64,000 nucleotides of DNA from Asticcacaulis sp. AC402 (GCF_000495835.1 NZ_AWGC01000006.1:1-64000), one strand, 5' to 3'; shown: positions 34,180 through 42,842, counted from the stretch's first letter. The notes: a model not told the origin generated them from the sequence alone. Program-made: numbers and translations.

Positions 34180-35586
34180 ATGACCCTTCCCGTACAAAAG
34201 CCGATCCGCAACTACGACGTCGCCGAACTGCGCCGTCTCGACCTGGCGCATCATTTGCCCGCGCAGTCGGATTACAAGTTGCAACATGAACTGGGCGGAT
34301 CGCGCATGATTACCCGCGCGGAGGGCTGCACCATTACCGATGCCGAGGGCAAGTCTCTGCTCGATGGTATGGCGGGGCTGTGGTGCGTCAATGTCGGCTA
34401 CGGCCGCGATGAACTGGCGCGCGTCGCCTACGAGCAGATGCTGGAGCTGCCTTACTATAACACCTTCTTCAAGACCGCGACCCCGCCGCCGGTACGTCTG
34501 GCGGCCAAGATCGCCGAGAAGATGCAGGCCTCCAATCCGGCCCTGACCCACGTCTTTTTTAATTCTTCTGGCTCCGAAGCTAACGATACCATCTTCCGTC
34601 TGGTACGCCACTATTGGGCGGTGAAGGGCGAACCAAAGCGCAAGATCTTCATTTCGCGCAAGAACGCCTATCACGGTTCGACGGTTGCCAGCGCTTCGCT
34701 GGGCGGCATGACCTTCATGCACGAACAGGGTGACCTGCCGATTCCCGGTGTTGAACATGTGTTGCAACCTTACGCTTTTAACGAGGGCTTCGGTGAAGAT
34801 CCGGACGCCTTCGCGACCCGAGTCGCCAATTCGATCGAGGAGCGCATCCTGAGTGTCGGTGCCGAAAATGTCGCCGCATTTATCGGTGAGCCCGTCCAGG
34901 GCGCCGGCGGCGTCATCATTCCGCCTGACAACTACTGGCCCAAGGTCGAGGCCATTTGCCGCAAATACGGCATTTTGTTGATCTGCGACGAAGTCATTTG
35001 CGGCTTTGGCCGTTTGGGTCACTGGTTCGGCCATCAACACTGGGGCATAAAGCCCGACCTGATCGCCATGGCCAAGGGCCTGTCCTCCGGTTATCTGCCG
35101 ATTTCGGCGGTTGGCGTCTCGAAAGAGATCGTTGACGCTCTCGTCGAAAAGGGTGGCGATTTCGCCCATGGCTATACCTACAGTGGCCATCCAACCTGTT
35201 GCGCGGTGGCCCTGGCCAATATCGAGATCATCGAAAACGAGAACCTGATCGAGAGCACGCGAACCGTGACAGGACCTTATCTGGCGAAGGCCCTGGAACG
35301 GTTGACGGGGCATCCTCTGGTCGGCGAGGCGCGCTCGCTTGGGCTGATCGGCGCCGTCGAGATTGTCTCGGAGCCTGGTACAAACAAGCGTTTTACTGGC
35401 AAGGAAGGTACGGCCGGCCCAATCGTTCGCGACGTCTGCATCAAGAACGGTCTGATGGTGCGCGGTATCCGCGATAGCCTGGTCATGTGTCCGCCGCTGA
35501 TCGTCACCGAGGCGGAGATTGACCGTATGATCGACATCATTCTGAAGTCCCTGAACGAGGGAGAGCCGGTTCTGCGAGCACTGTAG
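34180..35586 (+). CDS. spuC: Putrescine/polyamine:pyruvate aminotransferase (SpuC-like)
   Basis: This 468-residue class III aminotransferase resembles SpuC and other amine:pyruvate enzymes. LLDGMAGLWCVNVGYGRDE at the N-terminal part, FFNSSGSEANDTIFRL (phosphate site), the YHGSTVASASLGG turn, LICDEVICGFGRLG and the lysine in AMAKGLSSGYLPISAV support this. It would turn putrescine directly into 4-aminobutanal, a route parallel to glutamylation. It has its own operator 4. Confidence 0.88.
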   Translation: MTLPVQKPIRNYDVAELRRLDLAHHLPAQSDYKLQHELGGSRMITRAEGCTITDAEGKSLLDGMAGLWCVNVGYGRDELARVAYEQMLELPYYNTFFKTATPPPVRLAAKIAEKMQASNPALTHVFFNSSGSEANDTIFRLVRHYWAVKGEPKRKIFISRKNAYHGSTVASASLGGMTFMHEQGDLPIPGVEHVLQPYAFNEGFGEDPDAFATRVANSIEERILSVGAENVAAFIGEPVQGAGGVIIPPDNYWPKVEAICRKYGILLICDEVICGFGRLGHWFGHQHWGIKPDLIAMAKGLSSGYLPISAVGVSKEIVDALVEKGGDFAHGYTYSGHPTCCAVALANIEIIENENLIESTRTVTGPYLAKALERLTGHPLVGEARSLGLIGAVEIVSEPGTNKRFTGKEGTAGPIVRDVCIKNGLMVRGIRDSLVMCPPLIVTEAEIDRMIDIILKSLNEGEPVLRAL

Positions 35587-35625
35587 GCACTTGCATCGGC
35601 AGGGCCGACAGGTCATCTTGGGCTT

Positions 35626-36381
35626 ATGAAAAACGAGATCAGTTGGCTGTTTATCGGCCTGTTCGCAGCCTTCGCCGCAACAGGTTTCGTCCTTGCTACG
35701 GGGCCGGATTTCGCGCCTCTGACCTTCATGTGTGTGCTGCTGGGCTGGGTTGTCAGCCTGTGCCTGCACGAATATGCCCATGCGGCAACCGCGTCGAGGT
35801 TCGGCGACTACACCGTGGCCGGCAGCGGCTATCTGACCCTGGATCCGCGGCACTATTTTCATGGCCCGACCTCGCTGATCCTGCCGGTCATCGCCCTGGC
35901 CCTGGGCGGAATTGCCCTGCCCGGTGGCGCGGTCATGATTCGGACAGACCTGGTCCGCAAGGCATGGCAGCATTCCGCCATCGCCCTGGCTGGACCGGCA
36001 GCGACTCTGGTCTGCGCCGTTCTTGTCTACATTGTGGCGCTTAGCCTGGCTGGCCTTCCGGAATTGTTCCAGGCCCTGATGGCGTTGTTTTTCTTCCTGC
36101 TCATGGCCTTCGTCCTCAATATGTTGCCGATCCCGGGTCTTGACGGTTTTGCCGCCATCAGCCCCTATCTTCCGGAATATGTACGCAGGGCAATCCCACC
36201 CAGGGCTGGCGTCGTGATCATGATTGGCCTGTTGCTGCTGGTGTTCTTTTTCGGCTACCGCATTATCATGCCGATCATGCTGGCCATAACGGGTTTCCTG
36301 GGGGTCGACATGACGACGGTGTCTTCCGGCCTTGAGCGCTTCCAATTCTGGAAAAGCGGGTCCTCGGCGCCATACGGTTAA
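35626..36381 (+). CDS. Site-2-protease family (M50) membrane metallopeptidase-like protein
   Basis: The product has 251 residues with about six hydrophobic segments. The zinc motif HEYAH is at 48-52 inside a membrane helix, and the third ligand is in NMLPIPGLDGF (Asp 173). PDZ domains are absent, as in the small SpoIVFB/YwhC-like group. It probably cleaves a membrane or anti-sigma protein within the bilayer; no candidate substrate is next to it. It marks the start of the non-polyamine block that separates spuC from puuB. Confidence 0.85.
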   Translation: MKNEISWLFIGLFAAFAATGFVLATGPDFAPLTFMCVLLGWVVSLCLHEYAHAATASRFGDYTVAGSGYLTLDPRHYFHGPTSLILPVIALALGGIALPGGAVMIRTDLVRKAWQHSAIALAGPAATLVCAVLVYIVALSLAGLPELFQALMALFFFLLMAFVLNMLPIPGLDGFAAISPYLPEYVRRAIPPRAGVVIMIGLLLLVFFFGYRIIMPIMLAITGFLGVDMTTVSSGLERFQFWKSGSSAPYG

Positions 36382-36403
36382 GCGCGCCGCATTTATCGGG
36401 TCT

Positions 36404-36517
36404 AATACCTATCAACGAAAAGATTGACACATCGACAGTGGGTAGACCCCTCCGCCTCGAGCCTCGCCGGCAGGCAGCGCTGCGCCCTTTGGGCTCGCTT
36501 GCTCGGCACCTCCCCAT
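36404..36517. repeat. GC-rich dispersed repeat R2, copy a
   Basis: This stretch of about 114 bp runs from the AATACCTATCAACGAAAAGA side through CTCGAGCCTCGCCGGCAGGC to CTCCCCAT. It recurs in inverted orientation at 45696-45808 with few differences. Internal GC-rich inverted segments can fold. Confidence 0.88.
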
Positions 36518-36532
36518 CCCTTTGTATGGACC

Positions 36533-36572
36533 GGGGACATGCCTGACAGGTGTTCGGAGACATACCTGACAG
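36533..36572. repeat. Pair of 17-bp direct repeats, possible insertion-sequence end remnant
   Basis: GGGGACATGCCTGACAG (36533-36549) and GGAGACATACCTGACAG (36556-36572) are spaced by 23 bp. Repeated GGGACAT-type motifs of this sort are known at the ends of some IS481-like elements, where they bind the transposase. No such transposase gene is present, so this would be a solo end. The assignment is from memory of the motif and uncertain. Confidence 0.45.
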
Positions 36573-36756
36573 TTTCATAGTGATCTTTTGGCGTTCGTCA
36601 GGTCAATGGAGATGATTTGTTTTGCTCCGAAACAGACGGAGTATAATACGGTGACGTGATAATATTTGCATAATTGTTTGGGATCTGTAGTATCAGCAAC
36701 CCAGAGCGGAATGGCTTTCGGTAGAATCGCCATCTCGCCCTAGGTTATTGTTTTTT

Positions 36757-36819
36757 CACGCAATGTTTCCGAAAACGGGGACGTCCGTGCGGTGGCGTCC
36801 ACTTTGCCGGATTGCGCTC
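36757..36819. repeat. Module-B hairpin repeat copy just upstream of the RAYT gene
   Basis: CACGCAATGTTTCCGAAAAC...GCCGGATTGCGCTC has the same inner sequence as the other copies, with a slightly damaged left end. It ends 20 bp before the RAYT start codon and lies next to its ribosome binding site. The AT-rich 180 bp to the left hold nothing I recognise. Confidence 0.85.
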
Positions 36820-36838
36820 CAGGTTTGCAGGAGGCGTC

Positions 36839-37576
36839 ATGGCGCGGCGAGCGCGGATTACGGTCCCGGGTGTTCCACACCACGTCATGCAACGCGGCAA
36901 TCGTCGCGAAGCGATTTTTTTTGAGGCTGGCGATCAGGAGATTTACCTTGATCTGCTGGCAGAACAGCTACGTCGCTGCGGCGTTGCCTGTTGGACCTAT
37001 TGCCTGATGAAGGACCATGTCCACCTGATCCTTACGCCCTCGGACGAAACAGGTCTGTCGCGGGCGTTGGGAGAGGCGCATCGCCGCTATACCTCTTTCA
37101 TCGGCAGCCGCAATCGCTGGACCGGCCACCTGTTTCAGGGCCGATTCAGTTCTGTCGCCATGGATGAAGACCATCTCCTGGCCGCCTTGCGATCTGTTGC
37201 CCTGAAGCCGGTCATGGCACAATTGGTCGGCTCGGCAGAAGACTGGCTGTGGTCAAGTGTCAGGGCTCACCTTGCAGGCAAAAGCACGAAGTATGTCGAT
37301 GTGGAACCGGCACTGGACCGTGTCGGCGCCTTTGCCGACTTCCTTGGGGCAGCTGATGAGACTGACGACTTGTGGAATGCCGTCCTGAAGTCGGAAGTCA
37401 CTGGCCGCCCGGTCGGTTCGCCCACCTGGCTCAGGGCACTGGAAGACAGGCTCGGTTACACGGTGACGCCGCAAAAACGCGGCCCGAAGCCAAAGGTGAA
37501 AACCAGCGACGGAGCGCGCGGCTCGCCACCTGTACCAAGGCCCAAAAGGACGAATTCCAAGCCTCATAAAAAATGA
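36839..37576 (+). CDS. REP-associated tyrosine transposase (RAYT, Y1/HUH family)
   Basis: The product has 245 residues from ATG 36839, with GCAGGAGG as a near-perfect ribosome binding site. The HUH motif is HVH at 60-62 (CLMKDHVHLIL), and the catalytic tyrosine is probably Y84 in HRRYTSFIGSRNRWTGHLFQGRF. The N-terminal MARRARITVPGVPHHVMQRGNRRE is the standard opening of the family. The C-terminal part (about 180-245) ends in a basic, proline-rich tail. RAYTs are domesticated single-strand transposases that act on short palindromic REP sequences. Here the adjacent palindromic repeat and its six dispersed relatives are the obvious substrate candidates. Confidence 0.93.
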   Translation: MARRARITVPGVPHHVMQRGNRREAIFFEAGDQEIYLDLLAEQLRRCGVACWTYCLMKDHVHLILTPSDETGLSRALGEAHRRYTSFIGSRNRWTGHLFQGRFSSVAMDEDHLLAALRSVALKPVMAQLVGSAEDWLWSSVRAHLAGKSTKYVDVEPALDRVGAFADFLGAADETDDLWNAVLKSEVTGRPVGSPTWLRALEDRLGYTVTPQKRGPKPKVKTSDGARGSPPVPRPKRTNSKPHKK

Positions 37577-37590
37577 CTCCTGGCATTCGC

Positions 37591-37895
37591 TTTTTTTAAG
37601 CTCAAACGCCGGACCAGCCCCCCCCCCGTGGCGCCTCGCATAAGCTCGGGCAGGCAGTCGCCCCTGCCAACCCCAGGCAAGTCAAGGTCATTGGGGAGGG
37701 GGATGTTGGTGATAACATAGGTTATAGCGTCGCTGCGGGCTGTGACTGCACGCTGCAGTGTCGTCAGCTTGTCACTTTGTGATGGTCAGTGTGTTATACC
37801 AACCCTCGAAGACCTTGACTCATCGCGGGTTGGCAAGCGCGACTGCGCGCCCGAGCTTTTGCGAGGAGCCACGCGGCGTTTGAGCTGAAAAAATG
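37591..37895. repeat. Inverted repeat (about 85-bp arms) downstream of the RAYT gene
   Basis: The left arm 37591-37690 and right arm 37811-37895 share AGCTCAAACGCCG, GCCTCGCA(A/T)AAGCTCGGG, GCAGTCGC, TTGCCAACCC-like and GTCAAGGTC stretches in inverted orientation, with some mismatches and a C-run insertion. The 120-bp loop is not otherwise notable. No gene is seen in 37577-37952. Together with the module-B copy on the other side, this places the RAYT gene between palindromic DNA. Confidence 0.75.
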
Positions 37896-37952
37896 CGAAT
37901 ACCAAGGGTCATTCTGTATGAGGCTTGGTATTAGGCACAAGGGAGGACTCTC

Positions 37953-38753
37953 ATGCATGGTTGGGTTTTGGGCTTGTTGGGGGTGATCGTCCTGGCGGCG
38001 CCTGCGCAGGCTGAGGTGACCGGCACAACATCGGATGCGTCCGGGAAGGTCGCGTATCGCGTCTACGGCGACCATGGACCGCGTATCGTTCTCTTGACCG
38101 GACTGGGGGACGACATGGAAGCGATGGCCCCGATCGCCAGGACGCTCGAGGCAGAATTTCGCGTTATACTGTACGACCGCGCCGGCTATGGCTCTACGCC
38201 GGTGGTCACCGGGCCGCATGACGCGTGGTCCGCCGGCAGGCAAATGACGGCCGTTCTCGACCATCTCGACATCCATGATCCGGTTCTTGTTGTGGGCCAT
38301 TCTCTGGGTGGAACCTATGCCTACCATTACGCGGCGACTCAACCGCAACGCGTCGCCGGCGTCGTTTTGATCGATGCCCGGCCGCCAGGCTTCACCGAGG
38401 CCTGCTTGAAGCAAGCCTTGAAGAGCTGCCGCATTCCGCCTTTCCTCCAGGCCCTGTTGCCCGGTGGCGGGCGTGCTGAAGCCCGGGATGTCCAACGGGC
38501 GGAGGACCAGGCGGCAGAGGCCAGGTGTGCATCCGTGCCGGTCCTGGTCGTCGTGCGATCGACGGCCAGGCCGGACAAGACGGGATTTGAAGGCCTCTGG
38601 GGGGCTCAGCAGCAGCGACTTGCCGATCGCTGCCCGAACGCCCAACGCGTTGTCGCGCCCAAAGGCGGGCACTATGTCCATAATGACGCCCGCGCGTGGT
38701 TCCTCGATCAGGTCAGGACTTTTGCCCGCCAGGTGGAGGCATCCAGGCCATGA
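37953..38753 (+). CDS. Secreted alpha/beta hydrolase
   Basis: The product has 266 residues with a Sec signal peptide (about 1-20, ending AQAE). ILLTGLGDD-like oxyanion loop, nucleophile Ser in VVGHSLGGTYAYHYA, acid Asp in the VVVRSTARPDKTG region and the late His in PKGGHYVHNDARAW form a classic hydrolase core. Four cysteines in the cap region suggest a disulphide in the periplasm. The substrate is unknown. The stop overlaps the next start (ATGA at 38750). Confidence 0.8.
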   Translation: MHGWVLGLLGVIVLAAPAQAEVTGTTSDASGKVAYRVYGDHGPRIVLLTGLGDDMEAMAPIARTLEAEFRVILYDRAGYGSTPVVTGPHDAWSAGRQMTAVLDHLDIHDPVLVVGHSLGGTYAYHYAATQPQRVAGVVLIDARPPGFTEACLKQALKSCRIPPFLQALLPGGGRAEARDVQRAEDQAAEARCASVPVLVVVRSTARPDKTGFEGLWGAQQQRLADRCPNAQRVVAPKGGHYVHNDARAWFLDQVRTFARQVEASRP

Positions 38754-39148
38754 TCTCAACGCGCGTCGCCAGCCTGTCAGCCTGGCTGTTCACCGGCCTT
38801 GGCGTTACTGTCATCGCCTTTCAACTGGCCCTGGCCGCTGGTATGCCTTGGGGACACCTCGCTATGGCGGGCGTCTACCCCGGCGTGTTCCCGATCGAAA
38901 TGCGAATAGCTGCCGTCGCCCAGGCCGCCGTGTTTGGGTTGATGATCGCCATCGTACTTGGCCGGGCCGGCGTGATCGAGGTGCCAAGGGTTTTTCTGCG
39001 CCTGATCTGGGGCGTCATTGTTCTGATGGCGCTCAGTTTTGGGCTAAACCTGATAACGCCCAGTGCCGAAGAACGGCTATTGTGGGCGCCTGTTGCCTTC
39101 GGACTCCTTGTGAGTTCTCTCCTGGTGGCGCTGGCCCGTCGCTCGTAG
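38750..39148 (+). CDS. Small four-helix membrane protein
   Basis: The product has 132 residues from ATG 38750, overlapping the hydrolase stop; a longer frame inside the hydrolase gene is rejected. Hydrophobic segments are at about 8-30, 48-70, 82-102 and 112-128. No known family is recognised. Coupling with the secreted hydrolase suggests co-expression. It converges on puuB with 40 bp between the stops. Confidence 0.65.
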   Translation: MISTRVASLSAWLFTGLGVTVIAFQLALAAGMPWGHLAMAGVYPGVFPIEMRIAAVAQAAVFGLMIAIVLGRAGVIEVPRVFLRLIWGVIVLMALSFGLNLITPSAEERLLWAPVAFGLLVSSLLVALARRS

Positions 39149-39188
39149 TTGCCGGGAACAAACTGCCGTTGTTCTTGCAAGCCGCTGT

Positions 39189-40481
39189 TCAAAGTCGATC
39201 GCGCAGGGCGTAGTAGCTCAGGCCCGCCACCACGGCCGGCCAGCGCAACCTGCGGCCGCCGGGGAAGGCCGGGGTGGGCAGGCGGCTCAACAGGTCGATA
39301 TCGCGGGCATCGCCGGTGATGGCGCGTGCCAGCAGCTTGCCGAAATAGGGCGCCAGAACGACGCCCTGGCCGCTGTAACCGGCGCTGACGAAGACATTGG
39401 GCGCCAGTTGCCGCACGAACGGCGCCCGGCTCATGGTGATGGCCAGGGTGCCACCCCAGCCATGGGTGATTTCGAGATCCGCCAGTTGTGGATAGATTTT
39501 CAGCATGTTGCGGCGGACGAAGGCCTTGATATCCTTGGGGAACCAGGGCGTATAGTTCTCACCGCCACCAAACAACAGCCGGTTGTCTGTCGTCCGGCGC
39601 CAGTAGTTGACAACAAAGCGCGAGTCGGCGGCGGCTTGACCATCCGGCAGGATGGGGGGCAGATCAGCCTTGTCCGGCAGCGGTGCGGTTACCAGGATGA
39701 AGTTGTTGATCGGCATGACCCGGGCGTCCACCTGTTCGCTCAGGCCTTCCATATAGCCGTTGCCGCAGAGCAAAAGACGTTTGGCCGTCACCGTGTGGCC
39801 GCCTGACAGAAACAGGCGTATGCCGTCACCGTGTGCCGCAAAGCGCAGGATACGGCTGTTCTCGTACAGTTTGGCGCCTTGGCCGGCGGCCGCAAGCGCC
39901 ATGCCCAGGGCCAGTTTCAGTGGGTGGAGGTGCCCGCCGCCGCGGTCGAGCAGGCCGCCATGGTAGACATTGGTACCCAGTTCCTGGGACACCTGGCCCT
40001 GGCTCAGCAGGGACAACTGGTTGTAGCCATAGGCGCGGTGGACGAAGTCGGCATAGGCGTGGTCATCGGCAGCAAAACGCGGCTTGTGCCAGGCATGGAT
40101 CAGGCCATGCCGGCGATCGCAGTCGATGCGGTGGTGGCGGATCAGGCCATCGAGATGGTCGCGGGCGTCCATCGCCATGTCCCAGAACTGGCGCGCCACG
40201 TCTGAACCGAACAGCTTGTCGAGCGCTTCGGGATCCATCCTTTGGCCGGTATGGATCTGCCCGCCGTTGCGTCCTGACGCACCCGATGCGATTCGTCCCC
40301 CCTCAAAAACGGCGCAGTCCACACCAAGGCGCGACAGTTCCAGGGCGGCGCCCAGACCAGTGTAGCCACCGCCGACAATCGCGACATCGGTTTCGACTTC
40401 GCCTTCGACGCAAGGATAGGTGGGCAGGTCGACCGTCTCGGCATACCATGACCCGGCAGGGTGACCGGTATTCAGCGTCAT
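39189..40481 (-). CDS. puuB: Gamma-glutamylputrescine oxidase (FAD, DAO family)
   Basis: PuuB oxidises gamma-glutamylputrescine to gamma-glutamyl-aminobutyraldehyde with release of ammonia and peroxide. The product has 430 residues from ATG 40481 (TGATG overlap with the upstream stop); a GTG at 40484 is also possible. The dinucleotide fold is VAIVGGGYTGLGAALELSR (near 33-51), followed by SGASGRNGGQIHTGQ, and the FAD C-terminal motif is VSAGYSGQGVVLAPYFGKL. It is co-transcribed with the glutamate ligase gene and feeds PuuC, encoded 16 kb away. Confidence 0.92.
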   Translation of the reverse strand: MTLNTGHPAGSWYAETVDLPTYPCVEGEVETDVAIVGGGYTGLGAALELSRLGVDCAVFEGGRIASGASGRNGGQIHTGQRMDPEALDKLFGSDVARQFWDMAMDARDHLDGLIRHHRIDCDRRHGLIHAWHKPRFAADDHAYADFVHRAYGYNQLSLLSQGQVSQELGTNVYHGGLLDRGGGHLHPLKLALGMALAAAGQGAKLYENSRILRFAAHGDGIRLFLSGGHTVTAKRLLLCGNGYMEGLSEQVDARVMPINNFILVTAPLPDKADLPPILPDGQAAADSRFVVNYWRRTTDNRLLFGGGENYTPWFPKDIKAFVRRNMLKIYPQLADLEITHGWGGTLAITMSRAPFVRQLAPNVFVSAGYSGQGVVLAPYFGKLLARAITGDARDIDLLSRLPTPAFPGGRRLRWPAVVAGLSYYALRDRL

Positions 40482-41908
40482 CACACGTTCAGCAGCAGGA
40501 ATTCGCGTTCCCAGGGGCTTATGGTCTGCATGAAGGTCTCGTATTCAAAGAGCTTGACGCGCGAATAGGCGGTGACGAACTGCGGCCCGAGGATGTCGAT
40601 CATCGGCTGGGCGCGTTCCAGCTTGATGATGGCCTGGACCAGAGAGTAGGGCAGGTCGCCTTGCGGCAAGGTCGACGCGTCATGGCCCACCGGATCTGCG
40701 GGCTTGAGCTTGTCGACCATGCCAAGATAACCCGAGGCCAGAACGGCGGCGATGGCCAGGTAGGGATTGGCGTCCGACGACGGGATGCGGTTTTCGAGGC
40801 GGCGGTTGGCCGGGTCGGCCGGCGGAACGCGCAGGCCGGCGGTGCGGTTGTCGTAGCCCCACTGGGTATTGACCGGCGCCCCCGAGCCCTTGGCGAGGCG
40901 GCGGTAGGAGTTGACATAGGGCGCTAGCAAGGCGGTGATGGCCGGCATGTATTTCTGCTGGCCGGCGATGAAGGAGAAGAAGGCTTCGGTCGGCTCGCCC
41001 GTAGCGGGATCGGAAAACAGGTTCTGGCCGGTCCTGGCGTCGACGATCGACTGGTGGATGTGCATGGCCGAGCCGGGCTCCTGGGCCATGGGCTTGGCCA
41101 TGAAGGTGGCGTAGATGTCGTGCTCGAGCGCGGTTTCCTTGATCGTGCGCTTGAACATCAGCACCTGGTCGGCCAATTCCAGCGGATCGCCGTGGCGCAG
41201 GTTGATTTCCATCTGGGCGACGCCGGATTCGTGGATCAGGGTGTCGATCTCCAGGCCCTGGCTCTCGGAATATTCGTACATGTCCTCGAACAGGGCGTCG
41301 AACTCGTTGACCGCCGAGATCGAATAGCCCTGGCGGCCGGTTTCCGGCCTTCCCGAGCGTCCGATGGGGGGCTTCAGCGGATAGTCCGGGTCGACATTCT
41401 TTTCGACCAGGTAAAACTCGAGTTCCGGCGCGATGACCGGCTTCCAGCCCTTGGCCGTGTAATAGCTGAGGACGCGGCGCAGCACCTGGCGCGGGCTTTC
41501 CTCGACCGGCCGGCCGTCGGGATGGTAGGCGTCGTGGATGACCTGGGCCGTCGGGTCGTGGGCCCACGGCACGGCGGCCAGGGTGTTGAAATCGGGTTTC
41601 AGGAAGATGTCAGTGTCCGACTGAACCGTGCCGACCACGCCTTCCAGATCGGGGTAATCGCCGGTGATCGTCTGGTAGAAAACCGCCAGGGGCAGGTTCA
41701 TGTAAGGCGCGCTGAGGAACTTTTTCGACGGCATGATCTTGCCGCGCGCCACACCCGCCAGATCAGGGATCATGCATTCGATCTCTTCGATGTTCTGGTT
41801 CATCAGCCAGCCCCGGGCCTCTTCCAGGTCACGGGCGCCGCGTTTGGCGAACGTCATCTTGTGGCGTTTGTTCTTGGATTTCATATAGCTGTCGTGCGAC
41901 ATTTTCAT
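40481..41908 (-). CDS. puuA: Gamma-glutamylpolyamine synthetase, glutamine-synthetase family, copy 2
   Basis: The product is 475 residues from ATG 41908; ATG 41902 or 41884 are alternatives. The catalytic segments PELEFYLVEK, HESGVAQMEINLRHGDPLELAD, the GSAMHIHQSI nucleotide site, and RVPPADPANRRLENRIPSSDANPYLA are intact. It is closer to E. coli PuuA in layout than copy 1. It shares a promoter region with the RNA methyltransferase gene, with operator 5 between them, and is coupled to puuB. Confidence 0.9.
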   Translation of the reverse strand: MKMSHDSYMKSKNKRHKMTFAKRGARDLEEARGWLMNQNIEEIECMIPDLAGVARGKIMPSKKFLSAPYMNLPLAVFYQTITGDYPDLEGVVGTVQSDTDIFLKPDFNTLAAVPWAHDPTAQVIHDAYHPDGRPVEESPRQVLRRVLSYYTAKGWKPVIAPELEFYLVEKNVDPDYPLKPPIGRSGRPETGRQGYSISAVNEFDALFEDMYEYSESQGLEIDTLIHESGVAQMEINLRHGDPLELADQVLMFKRTIKETALEHDIYATFMAKPMAQEPGSAMHIHQSIVDARTGQNLFSDPATGEPTEAFFSFIAGQQKYMPAITALLAPYVNSYRRLAKGSGAPVNTQWGYDNRTAGLRVPPADPANRRLENRIPSSDANPYLAIAAVLASGYLGMVDKLKPADPVGHDASTLPQGDLPYSLVQAIIKLERAQPMIDILGPQFVTAYSRVKLFEYETFMQTISPWEREFLLLNV

Positions 41909-42025
41909 CTCGAGACTCAGGTGTGAAGATGATCATGACACTCTTCCGAGCATTTGGCAGCCAAGCATTTGGAAAACCAAATACGACCCAAGGTCCGCAG
42001 AGTTCGCTGCCGGAGTATCGTGAGG

Positions 42026-42039
42026 ATTGTGATCACAAT
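42026..42039. promoter_or_regulatory. Polyamine-regulon operator 5 (perfect 14-bp palindrome)
   Basis: ATTGTGATCACAAT lies 117 bp upstream of the puuA copy 2 start and only 29 bp before the start of the divergent RNA methyltransferase gene. Identical to operator 4. Confidence 0.88.
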
Positions 42040-42068
42040 ATGCCAGATCGAAAGACGACAGGCAAGCC

Positions 42069-42842
42069 ATGGCAGAAATCATCGAGATAACAGACCCGTG
42101 CGATGAGCGCATGCGTCTCTATCGCGACGTCAGGGACCGCGACCTGACCGGCCGGGAAGGACTGTTCATGGCCGAGGGCAAGGTGGTAATCGAACGTCTG
42201 TTTGTTTCGCCCTGGTGCGTTTGTATAAGTGTGCTAACGACGCCGGAGCGATTGAAAACGCTGGATATTTCGCAGGCCGGAGATGTCGTGGTCTATGTTG
42301 TCGAGCAGGCGATGATGGATGCGATTGCCGGATTTGCCATTCACCGCGGCTACCTTGCACTGGGGCGGTATGCCGGTCCTGCGGATCTGTCGTCGGTGTT
42401 GAAGCCGGGTCGTGCGCGGGTGCTGGCTTTGTCGGCGATTGCCAATACCGACAATATGGGCGGGTTGATGCGCAATGCGGCGGCCTTCGGAGTCGACGCG
42501 GTGCTTCTCGATGCGGCCTGCTGCGATCCGTTGTACCGAAAGGCCATCCGCGTCAGCGTCGGCGGCGTGTTTCAGGTGCCGCATGTCCGGGTGCCGAACC
42601 TGGTTCAGGCCTTGTCGGCGCATGGCTTGACCCCGTATGCCTTGAGTCCGTCGGGGGCGGTTGTGCTCGATGCGGTGGTGCCGGCAGAACGGTCGGCCTT
42701 CCTGTTTGGAACTGAAGGACCGGGATTGGCGCCGGACGTCGTGGCGGCGTGCATGTCCGTGCGGATCGATATGCACGGCGGGTTCGACAGCCTGAATGTG
42801 GCAACAACCAGCGGGATCGTGCTATATCACATGTGCCGGTGA
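42069..42842 (+). CDS. TrmH/SpoU family RNA 2'-O-methyltransferase
   Basis: The product has 257 residues. The knotted SPOUT motifs are visible: NTDNMGGLMRNAAAFGVDAVLL (motif 1 with the catalytic Arg), FLFGTEGPGLAPD (motif 2) and IDMHGGFDSLNVATTSGIVLY (motif 3). An N-terminal domain of about 110 residues may bind RNA, as in the RlmB-like group. The target nucleotide in tRNA or rRNA cannot be told. The start is 29 bp from operator 5, so it may be under polyamine control, or the closeness may be incidental. Confidence 0.88.
   Translation: MAEIIEITDPCDERMRLYRDVRDRDLTGREGLFMAEGKVVIERLFVSPWCVCISVLTTPERLKTLDISQAGDVVVYVVEQAMMDAIAGFAIHRGYLALGRYAGPADLSSVLKPGRARVLALSAIANTDNMGGLMRNAAAFGVDAVLLDAACCDPLYRKAIRVSVGGVFQVPHVRVPNLVQALSAHGLTPYALSPSGAVVLDAVVPAERSAFLFGTEGPGLAPDVVAACMSVRIDMHGGFDSLNVATTSGIVLYHMCR

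Noticed and set aside
36404-36517. Coding region in the GC-rich R2 repeat
   Set aside because: Open frames appear in several frames in both copies but have no start signals, and the two copies are not kept in one frame.
37794-38759. 321-residue minus-strand frame over the secreted hydrolase
   Set aside because: The plus-strand hydrolase has a signal peptide and catalytic triad; the reverse frame is a shadow extending into the inverted repeat.
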